DNA of 64,000 nt, taken from contig JADJOS010000004.1 of assembly GCA_016713675.1 (NCBI GenBank), positions 434,001 to 498,000 of the forward strand, written 5' to 3'. Source of the DNA: Acidobacteriota bacterium (GTDB lineage Bacteria > Acidobacteriota > Blastocatellia > Pyrinomonadales > Pyrinomonadaceae). This document shows, piece by piece, positions 50,362-60,913 of this stretch (positions are counted from its first letter, which is position 1; each line of letters opens with the position of its first letter). Under the pieces are notes generated by a model. It did no database searches, was not told the origin of the DNA, and was given only the letters and a program-made list of their open reading frames with translations. A program made the position numbers and the translations under genes.

Positions 50362-50841
50362 ATGAAAATACGCTATCTATTCCAACTATTGATACTTACA
50401 GCCGCGGCAGCGATGTCAGGTTATGCTCAAACTGACATTAACGGCACTTGGGCGACGGGCGGAATGTCGATGATCGGCGACCGCAATACGGTCACAGGTT
50501 CGGTCACGCCGAGCAACGGCAACACGCAGAAATACCAGTTCGGGGGTGATGGGCGATTTAGCTTTGTCGGTTATCTGCAATCGACCCAATACGGCTGCAC
50601 GACCGCTTTGTTCAACGACAAGCAAGGTAAATATTCCATCGAGGGCTCAACCCTTACGCTCACTCCGTCCAAAAACTTTTGGCGTCAGACCTTCAGCTGC
50701 AGCCCCGCGTCGAACAAAGAGCGCAACTACACCCTAGAACGCGAGACCTACGACATCACCACCAAGACCGACGAATACGGCAAACTATTCATCTGCCTCG
50801 CCAACGAAAAAGGCGAAACATGTTATCGAAAGGAAAAGTAA
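50362..50841 (+). CDS. Small secreted lipocalin-like protein, function unknown
   Basis: 159 residues: signal peptide MKIRYLFQLLILTAAAAMSG, then a beta-barrel-like chain (DINGTWATGGMSMIGDRNTV, YQFGGDGRFSFVGYLQSTQY, GKYSIEGSTLTLTPSK, EYGKLFICLANEKGETCYRK) with five cysteines. The INGTW...F..DG.F....Y.IEG..LTL pattern is that of small lipocalin-like proteins. GGAG precedes the ATG. Last of the exported-protein run that starts at 45690. Confidence 0.75.
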   Translation: MKIRYLFQLLILTAAAAMSGYAQTDINGTWATGGMSMIGDRNTVTGSVTPSNGNTQKYQFGGDGRFSFVGYLQSTQYGCTTALFNDKQGKYSIEGSTLTLTPSKNFWRQTFSCSPASNKERNYTLERETYDITTKTDEYGKLFICLANEKGETCYRKEK

Positions 50842-50908
50842 GTCAGAACCACCGGCGGCTTGCGGGGTGGGCAGTGGCGGGCGGCGGGGCGTGGTTGGGT
50901 CGTGGGAT

Positions 50909-51068
50909 CTATGAATTGCCACTAGCTTTAGCTAGTGGTTTGCTTCCAACAGGTTCTTGGCTTTAGCCGAACATTGGGCTAAAGCCCAAGACTTCCATCT
51001 ACCGTTCCACTAGCTACGGCTTTAGCACTGGCCGATCCGTGAGGCCAGAACCTAGTGGCAATTCATAG
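50909..51068. mobile_element. 160-bp palindromic element with 17-bp perfect terminal inverted repeats
   Basis: CTATGAATTGCCACTAG (50909-50925) is the exact reverse complement of CTAGTGGCAATTCATAG (51052-51068). Internal dyads include CCACTAGC..GCTAGTGG and GGCTTTAGCC/GGGCTAAAGCC. There is no ORF. It looks like a non-autonomous (MITE or REP/BIME-like) element. Confidence 0.65.
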
Positions 51069-51713
51069 AAAAGTCCGCAGTCCGTGTAGCGGATGGCAGC
51101 ATGTAGCCCCGTGGCGTGAGCCCCGGGGAAACGCGAACACATTCCACAGAGCCCGCGTTGGCACGCTCCTTAACAGTCGCGTTTCCCAGTCCACGATCCC
51201 CGGCGGCAAAGTGCCGGTCAGACGTTTGATCACTCTCGCCTGTAAGGTCGCGAATTCCCGCCAAATGCATGCTGAAATTGCGTCAGAGACCATTATCGTC
51301 ACGATCTCTCTGATCAAATTCATCGCATTCGTCGGGATAATAGACACTTTCCCGCGGGGGGGCGTACATTCAATGCCTCGGCGGCAATGTGATCGCGGTA
51401 ATATGTCTTTTCAAGATGTTCAACTTTATCGAGATCATCGAAATCACACTTTTCGGCCTCGGTCACTATCTTTCACAAACAGCAATATTTCAGGGGTCGA
51501 AAAGTGCCTAATGAACCGCCGAGTTCGACACCCATTCCGACACCCTAAAACACGTTTTTTGAATTGCGCAAAAATGGCGATTTTATGGCCACCGATCGTC
51601 GAGTGTGTAGTACGCACCACAATTCGAAACCGAGGTGAAAAAACACACATTTTTTATCACCCCAAAACGCGCCGCTTTAGAGCAGCAGCCGATTTTTGTA
51701 TCTGGCGAGATCT

Positions 51714-51795
51714 CTAAAACCCGATCCGCTTTAACAGATCGTCAAACCGCGGTTCGCTGTGAAGGCCCTTCATACGGCGGCCCAATTTTGAGCGT
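51714..51795 (-). pseudogene. 3' remnant of a Ser/Thr kinase-TPR gene
   Basis: The minus strand reads SKLGRRMKGLHSEPRFDDLL-KRIGF-stop, nearly identical to the C-terminus of the kinase at 56475-60729 (VGRRMKSLHSDPRFDDLL-KRIGF-stop). The rest of the gene is missing. A second similarity (ACCACAATTCGAA with GGTGAAAAA) occurs at corresponding downstream positions (about 51610 and 56215), so a larger duplicated stretch has decayed. Confidence 0.75.
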
Positions 51796-51955
51796 GGGCT
51801 CGATACGGGAACTAACGGAACGGGTGAGACCCCATTTCATTCTGGGTCATACTGACTGTGAAATGGTCTAAGTAACTCAGAGCTTTGTGTATTACCGATC
51901 GAGAAAGGGCGCGATACTCGCGTTCTCGAAAACGACTGCCAGCCAAAGTTCGAAA

Positions 51956-54661
51956 TCACGCATCTCGACCGGCATGCCGCCGCTGCAAAGACTTGAACAT
52001 TTCGACTAACGCGATCGGAAGGATCACGCATCCGAGCGTGGCGATCAGATCTTTCCAGTTGGGCTCGACGAGTCCAAGCAGTTGAGCAAGTGCCGGAACA
52101 TATATCGCCGACAGCTGGAGCAAGATCACTATTGCGATCGCTCCAAACAAGTATGGGTTCCCAAAGAAACCTCTGAATGCCGAATGCGTTCGCGAACGGC
52201 AGTTGAATGTATGTCCGATCTGGACACCGACGAGTCCGAGCATCGCCACCGTTCTTGCATGAGAGCCCGGACCGTATTCGTTTAGCGCCCACAAATATGC
52301 GCTCAGCGTAATGGCTGCGAGCATTACTCCCTGCCAGCCGATAAGCAGGAGAAAGCTCCCCGAAAGAAGGTTCTCGTCTGATGAACGTGGAGATCGCTTC
52401 ATCGTTGACGGCGACGCCGGTTCGACCGCCAACGCAAGTGCCGGGAAAATGTCCGTTACGATGTTTATCCAAAGTATCTGCAGCGGCAGCAGAGGCAGCG
52501 GCAGACCGGTTATGATCGCGACAAAGATGACCAGGACCTCGCCCAGATTGTGCGAAAACATCATATGCACGAACTTGGTGATATTCGCGTAGATCATCCG
52601 TCCGCCTTCGATAGCGTTGATGATCGTCGAGAAATTGTCGTCCGTCAGCACGATATCGGCCGCTTCTTTGGCGACCTCGGTTCCGCGCATTCCCATTGCG
52701 ACGCCGATGTCCGCTCTTTTCAGTGCCGGAGCGTCATTTATACCGTCCCCGGTGACCGCGACGATCTGTCCGGCGTTCTGCAGCAGTTCGACTATCCGCA
52801 GCTTGTCCTCCGGCGATACCCGTGAAAATACATGCACCCGTCGGGCTGCCTCAGTTAGGCTGGCGTCATCGGCATCCCGAACCTCGCTGGCGTGCATCGA
52901 GAATATCTCATCGTCGCCGGCAAGCCTTAGCTCCCTGGCGATCGCCCGGGCGGTCATCGCCTGATCACCGGTGAGCATTACGATCCGAATACCTGCCAAG
53001 CGTGCAGCTTCGATCGCCTCGCCTACCCCGGCACGCGGTGGATCGCTCATACCGGCTACGCCGAGAAACGTGTATCCCACGTCGATATCTCCGCTTTCGT
53101 CCGCCATCGCTTTTTCTGCGATCGCGAGCACCCGCAGGCCGCGTCCCGCCATCTCTTCGTTGACAGCCAGAAACCGCTGTCGCCCCGCATCGTCGAGTGC
53201 CTCGGCAGATTTCCTGCCCGACGCGTATTCCGAGCACATCTCAAGGATGACCCTCGGGGCACCCTTCGCCATGGCGGTCAGCGTACCGGCGGCTTGATCT
53301 CTAAAGACGGTGATCATCCGCATCGATGCCGAGTCGAACGGCAACTCACGGATCTTTTCAAAACTCCCTCGCACGGCAGCCATATCCGGAAGCAGATCCC
53401 GAGCCGCAACCAGCAGAGCGATCTCGGTCGGGTCGCCTACCGTCTCCTTTCCCGAGGCATCGCTATCGAATGCCGCATCATTGCATAGCACACTGACCAG
53501 CATCAGACGTTTCAGAATATCGTTAGAGGTTTCGCCTTCTCCGGGTTCGACCACGTTTCCGTCTGCGAGCCCATACTCCGTCACGGTCATCCGGTTCTCG
53601 GTCAGCGTTCCGGTCTTATCAGTACAGATGACGGTCGTGCTGCCGAGAGCCTCGACGGCTGAGAGCTTTCGCACGATCGCACGCCTTTGGGCCATCCGCA
53701 GGACGCCCAAGGCGAGGATCAGCGTGGTTATCGCCGGCAGACCCTCGGGTATTGCCGCCACCGCGAGGCTGATCGATACCTCCAACATCATCGCCGGGTC
53801 ATCGCCGCGGAGAAGACCCGCCAGCATCACAATTACCGCGATCGCGAGGACTATATAGACGAGGATCTTGCCGAGCCACGCCAGACGTCTTTCGAGTGGC
53901 GTGTGTTCATCTTCGGTCTCTGCCAACAACCGGCCGACATGTCCAAGCTCTGTCTGCGGGCCGGTCGCAGTTACGATCGCCAATGCACGTCCGGACGTCA
54001 CCATCGTTCCGAGATGGAGCATCGAAAGGCGTTCGGTGAGGATCGACGAAAACGAGACCGACTCGATAGATTTGGAAACGGGAAAGCTCTCACCGGTCAG
54101 GGCGGATTCGTCGGCCTGTAGATTCACGGCTTCGAGCAAGCGGGCATCCGCAGGAACCCGGTCGCCGGCCGCCAGAATGACGATGTCCCCGACGACGAGG
54201 TTAACGGCGTCGACAACACTTTCCAATCCTCCACGCCGAACCCGTGCGGCTATGCGGGTCTGATCTTTCAGGGCATCGATGGCCTTTCCGGCACGCCATT
54301 CGATCACAAAGCCGACAACGGCATTGATGATCAACACCGTAAATATGGCGACGGCCTCAGGGATGCCGTTGGTAAACCACGCGACGACGCTTGCGGCAAG
54401 CAAAAGCCAGACAACAATATTGGCGAACTGCCTTAGAAAAACCCGCAACAACCCCGGGCCTGATATTTTTGCAAGAACGTTTGGACCGTCTCGTTTTAGA
54501 CGTTTGTCCGCTTCTTTAAAAGAGAGGCCGGCGGCGATATCCACGCCGAGTTCATCAGCGATGATGAGGCCGTCGACGCTATGTGAATTCCCGTAAGCAC
54601 AACTCAAGCCGCCACCGGGCCGCTGAGTGTCGCAAACAGGATCAGTTGATGTTTTTGCCAT
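51956..54661 (-). CDS. P-type cation-transporting ATPase (P2, calcium-type)
   Basis: 901 residues. N-terminal cation-ATPase motif (GLSFKEADKRLKRDGPNVLA), TM pair, actuator LQADESALTGESFPV, TM4 ISLAVAAIPEGLPAITTLIL (PEGL), phosphorylation site CTDKTGTLTENRM, nucleotide domain, hinge VAVTGDGINDAPALKRADIG, and six C-terminal helices (LWINIVTDIFPALALAVEP). The PEGL and LWINIVTD motifs fit Ca2+ or Mn2+ export P2A-type pumps, though the ion is uncertain. The first 25 residues contain two Cys and no clear domain. The BCAM0308-type gene lies 62 bp upstream on the same strand, possibly cotranscribed. Confidence 0.93.
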   Translation of the reverse strand: MAKTSTDPVCDTQRPGGGLSCAYGNSHSVDGLIIADELGVDIAAGLSFKEADKRLKRDGPNVLAKISGPGLLRVFLRQFANIVVWLLLAASVVAWFTNGIPEAVAIFTVLIINAVVGFVIEWRAGKAIDALKDQTRIAARVRRGGLESVVDAVNLVVGDIVILAAGDRVPADARLLEAVNLQADESALTGESFPVSKSIESVSFSSILTERLSMLHLGTMVTSGRALAIVTATGPQTELGHVGRLLAETEDEHTPLERRLAWLGKILVYIVLAIAVIVMLAGLLRGDDPAMMLEVSISLAVAAIPEGLPAITTLILALGVLRMAQRRAIVRKLSAVEALGSTTVICTDKTGTLTENRMTVTEYGLADGNVVEPGEGETSNDILKRLMLVSVLCNDAAFDSDASGKETVGDPTEIALLVAARDLLPDMAAVRGSFEKIRELPFDSASMRMITVFRDQAAGTLTAMAKGAPRVILEMCSEYASGRKSAEALDDAGRQRFLAVNEEMAGRGLRVLAIAEKAMADESGDIDVGYTFLGVAGMSDPPRAGVGEAIEAARLAGIRIVMLTGDQAMTARAIARELRLAGDDEIFSMHASEVRDADDASLTEAARRVHVFSRVSPEDKLRIVELLQNAGQIVAVTGDGINDAPALKRADIGVAMGMRGTEVAKEAADIVLTDDNFSTIINAIEGGRMIYANITKFVHMMFSHNLGEVLVIFVAIITGLPLPLLPLQILWINIVTDIFPALALAVEPASPSTMKRSPRSSDENLLSGSFLLLIGWQGVMLAAITLSAYLWALNEYGPGSHARTVAMLGLVGVQIGHTFNCRSRTHSAFRGFFGNPYLFGAIAIVILLQLSAIYVPALAQLLGLVEPNWKDLIATLGCVILPIALVEMFKSLQRRHAGRDA

Positions 54662-54723
54662 TAAGCTGTTTGCTTACTCTCGTCGGCACAGTATTGCCTG
54701 TCACCCAAATTCGGTACCGCGAT

Positions 54724-55242
54724 CTAGTCGCGATGCCAGTTTACCCTCGCCACCTTGTTCTCATGCGAGAAATCGTATTTGACCTCGCCGGAATACGCCT
54801 TGTTAAGAGCATGACCCAAACGCTGGGCAAGATGCTCGGTCGTAGTTTCGATTATGGTCTTGTCGCCGGAGTCGCTGAGCTGCATGACCCGCGACAGAGG
54901 ATTGTCCTCGGCCGCCCGGTTTGCTTCGTTCTCAATGAGATTGATGATCTCATCGTGGTGTTTCGCAATAAACCCGCCGCTCATCGTCACATAACCGCCG
55001 ACAATATGGTTCTCGATCTGCTTACACGCGGGACAAATTACCTCGGTCGCAGGCCGCCAATGTTCGTGCTTGGCAGTTTCTCGGGCGATGGTCGGACTGA
55101 ACCAATGCCCGTCACTGTAGAGCGACTCGCACCGCGGGCAAAATGCCGGCTCACTGAGTTTCATGGCCGCCCGCCGGGCACCGCCCTCATGATCGACGCG
55201 CTTAGTAAAGGTCTGATCTGTATAACGTTTTGTGCTGTTCAT
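54724..55242 (-). CDS. BCAM0308-type zinc-ribbon protein
   Basis: 172 residues: basic N-terminus, two CxxC pairs (FCPRCESLYSDGHW and VICPACKQIE) as in NMD3-like ribbons, then GGYVTMSGGFIAKHHDEIINLIENE, NPLSRVMQL, and TTTEHLAQRLGHALNKAYSG. This matches my memory of the BCAM0308 family, of unknown function and often near stress proteins and cation pumps. It precedes the P-type ATPase on the same strand (gap 62 bp). Confidence 0.75.
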   Translation of the reverse strand: MNSTKRYTDQTFTKRVDHEGGARRAAMKLSEPAFCPRCESLYSDGHWFSPTIARETAKHEHWRPATEVICPACKQIENHIVGGYVTMSGGFIAKHHDEIINLIENEANRAAEDNPLSRVMQLSDSGDKTIIETTTEHLAQRLGHALNKAYSGEVKYDFSHENKVARVNWHRD

Positions 55243-55537
55243 ATCATCACCTCAGAAATATAAAACGCAAGCGCCGTGCCCGACTTGCCGCATTGCGAAG
55301 ACCAGTAAACGAGCCGTTTTCACGCCTCGGGTTATGGCGTTTAGGACGGATCAGCGGCCAAACCCGAACGGGGCGCGAGTTTTTACATACCCGCCTGCGA
55401 GAACTCGCCTCGTCAAGCCAACTGAACCAGCAAATATGGGGCTCTTGAACGAATTATCATTCGGCACGTGACTTGCGCGCCTTATTATCGAGGGAACAAA
55501 TATCAGGCCGTTTTAGCAACACGGCAAGGAGGATAAA

Positions 55538-55855
55538 ATGTTAGCTCAAGCAAACGAAATAATAGATAAGAAGAACGGTGTTTTGAAAAATGCTGTTGAC
55601 TTGGCCGAGCGGATCGTGCCGGCGGCATTGAACGTCGATCGTCTGAAAGAACGGGCAACGCTCGCTATCGAAGACGGCATGGTTGACGCCAAGCGAATGG
55701 TCAAACGTGGAGTTTATGCTGCCGAAGATCTGGTCGAGGACACGGCTCATCGAATTAAAAAGGACCCGTTCGCATCGGTCGGGATCACCTTTGGCGTAGG
55801 CATGGGACTCGGCATTTTTGTCGGCTGGCTTATCGCCCGCAAGACCAAAGCCTGA
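55538..55855 (+). CDS. DUF883/ElaB-YqjD-like small protein with C-terminal TM
   Basis: 105 residues: helical N-terminal part (DKKNGVLKNAVDLAERIVP, RATLAIEDGMVDAKRMVKRG, AAEDLVEDTAHRIKKDPFAS) and a C-terminal hydrophobic helix VGITFGVGMGLGIFVGWLIA followed by RKTKA. The pattern (helix, xxDPFxSVG, TM) is that of ribosome-binding inner-membrane proteins YqjD/ElaB and DUF883 relatives. AAGGAGGA lies seven bases before the ATG, one of the strongest ribosome sites in the window, suggesting high expression. Confidence 0.82.
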   Translation: MLAQANEIIDKKNGVLKNAVDLAERIVPAALNVDRLKERATLAIEDGMVDAKRMVKRGVYAAEDLVEDTAHRIKKDPFASVGITFGVGMGLGIFVGWLIARKTKA

Positions 55856-56474
55856 GCCTAAAGTTTAGCCTCGGCGCGAAGTGAAAAGTAGTTGAGTGGT
55901 TCGGTCGCACCGCCGCCGATACTCTCGCACCCGATGGGTGCGAAGTTGGGCGGCGATGGGAAGTTGTAGACCGCGCTTTTGAATGACAAGGTTGGGCGGC
56001 GATGGGTGTTTGGTTTAATTTGACCGCAGCGGCGGCAGGTGACAGTTTTTTATACCCGTTTTACGATTGTCGCTGGGGGTCTTTTTATTGTCGCTGACCC
56101 CGTTTTTTACTGTCGCAAGCCCCCTAAAACATTGTCGCTGGCCCCCTTAAAAACTGTCGCAGAACGCATTTTTACGGCATTTTTCGCAATTTTGTTGATG
56201 AAATTGTGGTACGTACCACAATTCGAACGCGGGGGTGAAAAATACACGTTTGGTCGTTCCCCGAAAACGAGTCTCAAGCCTGATCGACCCGCGCATATTT
56301 CCCGGACAGAAATACGAATACAAGGTCCGTGCCGTCGCCGCGACAAACATCTTACACTACTTAAACTCGGCGGACATTTAGGCGCTCCATAAGCATCATA
56401 AGGCTCCGGCTCGATGCCCTGAGAGGGAGGCTGTCTGTAAGAGCGGCCAGCGGGAAATAGTATTTCTTGGTTCT
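55856..56474. other. Intergenic region between DUF883-like gene and kinase 3' end
   Basis: 619 bp without a gene. It has a repeated TTGGGCGGCGATGGG (about 55946-55960 and 55992-56006), a 22-bp-period tandem array (listed), and sequence shared with 51600-51660. Both flanking genes end here. Confidence 0.5.
56069..56160. repeat. Degenerate tandem repeat with 22-bp period
   Basis: GTCGC recurs at 56069, 56090, 56112, 56134 and 56156 (spacing 21, 22, 22, 22). Each is followed by a short G/A-rich step, a run of C (or G in the first unit) and then A/T: consensus GTCGCtggCCCCcttaaaaact. The period equals two helical turns. Confidence 0.65.
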
Positions 56475-59400
56475 TTAAAATCCGATCCGCTTCAACAGAT
56501 CGTCAAATCTTGGGTCGCTGTGAAGGCTCTTCATACGGCGGCCCACTTTTATAAGGGTCAGCCAGTTCGAACGCTCCTGAAAGGCACGCTCGAGCCAGTA
56601 AAATGCCTTGTCTTTTTCATTTAAGCCGGCATAAACGACCGCGGGCAAAAACGGCGAGACCTGCTTCTGAAGCACTTTCTGCTCCAGATCGACAGCTACT
56701 TTCACAGCTTCATTCCGTCGTCCCGCAACTGCATAGGCATGGCCAAGGGCCATATCCGCCAGCGGATCTTTCGACAGTTCTTTTGCTTTCTGCAGAGCGG
56801 CGATCGCATCATCGTATTTGCCCTGTTCCTGCAATATTTCGCCGAGGTTCATATACGCCCGCGAAAACGACGGATCGCGCGCGAGTACCTGCCTGATCTG
56901 CGTCAGAGCCTCATCATTTCGACCTGCGATATACAGGGCCCAACCGATGTTTGTCGGGATATTAAGCGACAACGGATCGATCTGCTGAGCGATTCGCAGT
57001 TCATTAAGAGCCTCGTCGGTCCGGCCCATTGCAACGAGGAAATTGCCGTACGAATTATGAGCCTCCGGATTATTGGGACCGAGCTGGATCGCCTGTTTAT
57101 ACTCGCGTTCGGCACCTTCGAAATCCCAATCGTACGTCGCCTTTACGGATGCCAGCGAAACATGAGCGGCGTTCAGCGTCGGGTCGATCGCCAATGCCTT
57201 TTGCGCTGCTTCCTTTGCACGTGAATATGCTTCCTGCGGCGTCATTGATCCGTACGCAGGTGCCGATCGATACGCCAGAGCAAGGCCTTGATACGCAAGC
57301 GCGTAGTTAGGATCCAAGCTGAGTGCGTTCTTGTAAAACTCGATGCTTTCGGTCGTACCCGCCGGCGTTCCCTTCTGTCGGCTGAATTCGCCCTTCAAAT
57401 AAAGCGAAAAGGCTTCGTTATTTTCGGTGTAGCTTTTCTTTGCGATCGCGGTCCGGCCGTCGGCCTTAAGCTCAAGCTTTTCGATCGTAAGCGATATCAT
57501 TTCGCCTTCGAGCGAAAGTATCTTGTCGGCCTTGTCCGCAAAATACATTGAAAAAAGCCGCTTGCCGTCTGCAACATTTATAAGCTGTGTATTAAGCACA
57601 AACTCATCGTCCTTTTTGGTCAACGTGCCAACAAGCACGCTGTCCGCGGCCAGTTCCCTGCCGATCTCCTGCGGGTCCATTTGATTAGCTTTGTAACGAA
57701 ACGCCGACGCACGCGTAACTGTTCGGATCTCAGGAAATGTACTGAGCCTGTTATTAAGTGCGTCGCTCATACCGTCCGAAATATAGTCATTTGCCGCGTC
57801 ACCGGTCGCGTTCTCGAACGGCAGTACCGCGATCGCCCGCGGAGATGTCGAGATCGGCCGAAGCACCATCTGATTGCCGCGACTTACCGAAAACGATATG
57901 AATCCCGTGAAATATCCGATCGACAATAGAACTGCTAATATCCCGGCGACCGCAAATTTCACTCGATGCCGTCGGCCAAAGCTTGCCGGCAAGCTGCCGG
58001 TCTGCATTTCCGGCACCGGAATTGTCGGAGCTTCGTAAATAGCACGAGTTCCGCCCGTGGTCCTTCCCCGCAATGGTTCATCGGTCATTTGACCTTCGTC
58101 GACCCTTGTCCGTGCAACAAGTTCCGCATATCGGAGGTCGGATCGGATCGGATCAAGCTTTTTCTCCGTCGTGAGCCATACCATCCACGGGTCATGTTCA
58201 TCGACGGCGATATTCAGGTACTCGAAGGCAGCATCCAATTGTCCGGTCGCGACCCGTGAGAGGCCAAGGAACATTGGTTTCACATAACCGGCCGACGCTG
58301 AGGCCTCCATCTCGTCGGCAAGCTTTATTGCATCATCACGGCGGCCGGCGGCCGAGAGGGCAAAACACAGATAGTATTGCGCCATCGCTGAGCCGGGCAT
58401 CAACTCCATTGCCCGCTCGATCTCATTGACAGCCTCACCGGCTCGTCCCAATTCGATCAACGCGTATCCACGCTGCAAATGGCCCTGCGGATAATTGTCG
58501 TCGAGGCTGATGATCTCTTCGGCCTTCTCAAGTGCAGTATGAAAATCGCCGGTCTGATAGATCGTCCAGGCGACGAGTGTTTTGGTTCGCAACGACATCG
58601 GATCCAGATCCTCGGCCTTTCGAACGGCACTGATCCCTTCGTCCGGCCGGCCGGTCGTTACAAGAAGGGCACTGTACCACTCATACGCGTGCGGATAATG
58701 CGGAACGAGATCAAGTGCCTTGAGCATTAGCCGTTCGGATTCAAGAGGCCGAAAGTTGTTATTTGTGATCAGTGACAGCGAAGCGTAAGCCTCGCCCAAT
58801 TGATCGTCAATTGCCAATGCCCGCTCAAGCGCAGAGATCGCATTGTGATGGTATTCGCTCGCCGGGATCAGGCCATATATGTTGGCCCAAATATAAAAAT
58901 CCGCGATCCCGACGTGGGCAAGTGCGTATTCCGGATCGATCATCGCCGCTTCCTTAAAGGCTTCGATCGCTTTGCCAAATGACGCTATAGTGAATTGATT
59001 CCAATAGAAACGCCCGCGCAAATAGGCCTCGTATGCCTTGGGATCGTTGGTCCCGCGTTTTGCTAGCTTTTGCTTCTCTTCACCGGTAAGCTGTGGGATC
59101 AGAGCCGCGGCGACCTGTTCAGCGATCGCGTCTTCGAGTTCCAGAACATCGATCAAATTCTCATCGAACTGTCCTGCCCATATCGCCGTCACATTTTTGA
59201 CATCGAGTAGCTGAAGCGATATCCGCAAGCGATCGCCAAACCTTCGGATTCGACCGTCAAGGACAAATTCGACTCCCAATTCCATGCCGGCACGAAATGG
59301 ATTGATCTGATGTTCGTTGTAACGCGTGATCGAACTCGTCGGCCGCACGGTCAATTTCCGCACGCTTGTAAGGCGCGTGATTATCGCATCCGCAAGCCCG

Positions 59401-60729
59401 ACGGTGAGGTACGCTTCGTCCGTATTCTCGCCGCTCGACGGGCTCAGGATGCTAAGCGGCAAAACAGCGACCAATTTCCCTCCCTCAACGGGATCTGCGG
59501 TCGAAGCTTGCGGTTTGGGTAACGAAAGCTGAACCGCGACAGCTTCGCCTTTCAGATGGCGTTCAATATCATTTCGCATTTCCGCGACCGACCCGTATCG
59601 ACCGGCGGCGTCCTTTTGCAGAGCTTTCAGAATGATATTGTCGAGGTTTCCGCGGAGCTGTTCAGCTAAATGCTCGGCTATTGGGGGCCGCTGTGATGCT
59701 ATTCCGGCAAGCGTCGCGGCCGACGGGTTCACCTTGACCGAGTCAAGGTCCGGATCCCCACTGTCTGCGGCGACGCTCGGCTTGACGGGCTCGTCGTCGC
59801 AGATCGCACGGGCAACATCATGCGTCGAACGGCTCTTTAGCTTATATGGCCGACGACCTGTTAATAATTCAAAGAGGATCACGGCCAGGCTGTATACATC
59901 GGTCGCGTATGTTACCTTTTCGCCGCGAACCTGCTCGGGGCTGGCGTAATCCACCGTCATCATTCTCAGCGCCGTCGCCGTCGGTTGCAGCGTGTCCGAT
60001 GCCATCTCAGGATCGAGCAGTTTCGCGATACCAAAATCGAGCAACCTCGGCTGGCCGTCATTCGTAACGAAGATGTTCGACGGTTTAAGATCACGATGAA
60101 TGATCTGTTTCTCGTGGGCATATTCGACCGCCTCACAAACGCGGCAAAAAAGCTCGAGCCGCTCCTTCACGGTCAGCCGCCGCTTGTCGCAGTAGCGATA
60201 GAGAGCTTGGCCGTCGATAAACTCCATCACAAAATACGGCCGCCCATCCGGCGTGGTGCCGCCATCGATCAGACGCGTGATAAACGGATGATCGAGAGCC
60301 GCGAGGATCTGGCGTTCGTTGCGAAAACGCCGCAGCACGAAATCAGTATCGATACCCCGCTTTACGACTTTCAGAGCGACGCGCAAACGGAATTCGCCGT
60401 CGGCACGGTACGCCTCATAGACCGCTCCCATTCCGCCGCGGCCCACCTCGCGTTCGATGCGGTAATTGCCGAGCACGGTTCCTACCATCGGATCTTCGTC
60501 GACGTCATCGAGCAACGCCGACAGCACATTACTCTTGGCGCTGTCGTACAGCGGCTGCTCGATAAAGCTGCTTGCCTCGTCAAATTGCGACAATAGCTTT
60601 TCGACCTCGGCCCTTAACTCGCTGTCGTCGCCTGCTTTTTTTGGATATGAATTGTGAGCGCTCGGCCGCGTCGAGTTCCAGTGCCTCGTGAAAGATCTCC
60701 TCGATCTGCTGCCAGCGTTCGGGTGTCAT
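56475..60729 (-). CDS. Giant Ser/Thr kinase with two TolB-like/TPR sensor modules; N-terminal frameshift at A7
   Basis: About 1417 residues if the frame is repaired. From the ATG at 60729 the protein starts TPERWQQIEEIFHEALELDA, the usual acidobacterial kinase start, but the run of seven T on the plus strand (60636-60642) breaks it: removing one base joins it to the long frame open from 60593. Kinase domain: EVGRGGMGAVYEA, LKVVKRG, HRDLKPSNI, LLDFGIAKL, YASPEQVRG. Then a TolB-like/FlgO-type domain (KLVAVLPLSILSPSSGENTD) with TPRs, a TM helix (FAVAGILAVLLSIGYFTGFI), a second TolB-like domain (RAIAVLPFENATGDAANDYI) and more TPRs to KRIGF. The sensor part is thus duplicated on both sides of the membrane helix. 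Ligand unknown. Confidence 0.85.
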
Positions 60730-60913
60730 CGAAATCAATAATCAGCGCTCAATTATACTCGGACGGACTCCGATATTTTATTATTTTTCATCCTCCTTGC
60801 CTATTTACGTCAAATGCTGCCGTGTTGGTTCAGCATTTTGCTTGACTTCAATTGCCATTTGGGTTTACAAAGAGAGCATCCGGTAAAAAGAGACCAGCAG
60901 AAGGAGTTCCAAA

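Larger units (their letters stand above)
50842..51955. other. Repeat-rich intergenic region
   Basis: 1.1 kb without an intact gene. It contains a 160-bp element with 17-bp terminal inverted repeats (50909-51068), a small GC palindrome near 51107-51135 (CCCCGTGGC/GAGCCCCGGGG type), sequence similar to the stretch near 56200-56240, and the 3' remnant of a kinase/TPR gene at 51714-51795. It appears to be a place where several elements have accumulated. Confidence 0.6.

Noticed and set aside
56069..56160. CRISPR array
   Set aside because: Units are degenerate, period 22 bp is too short for repeat plus spacer, and no cas genes are near.
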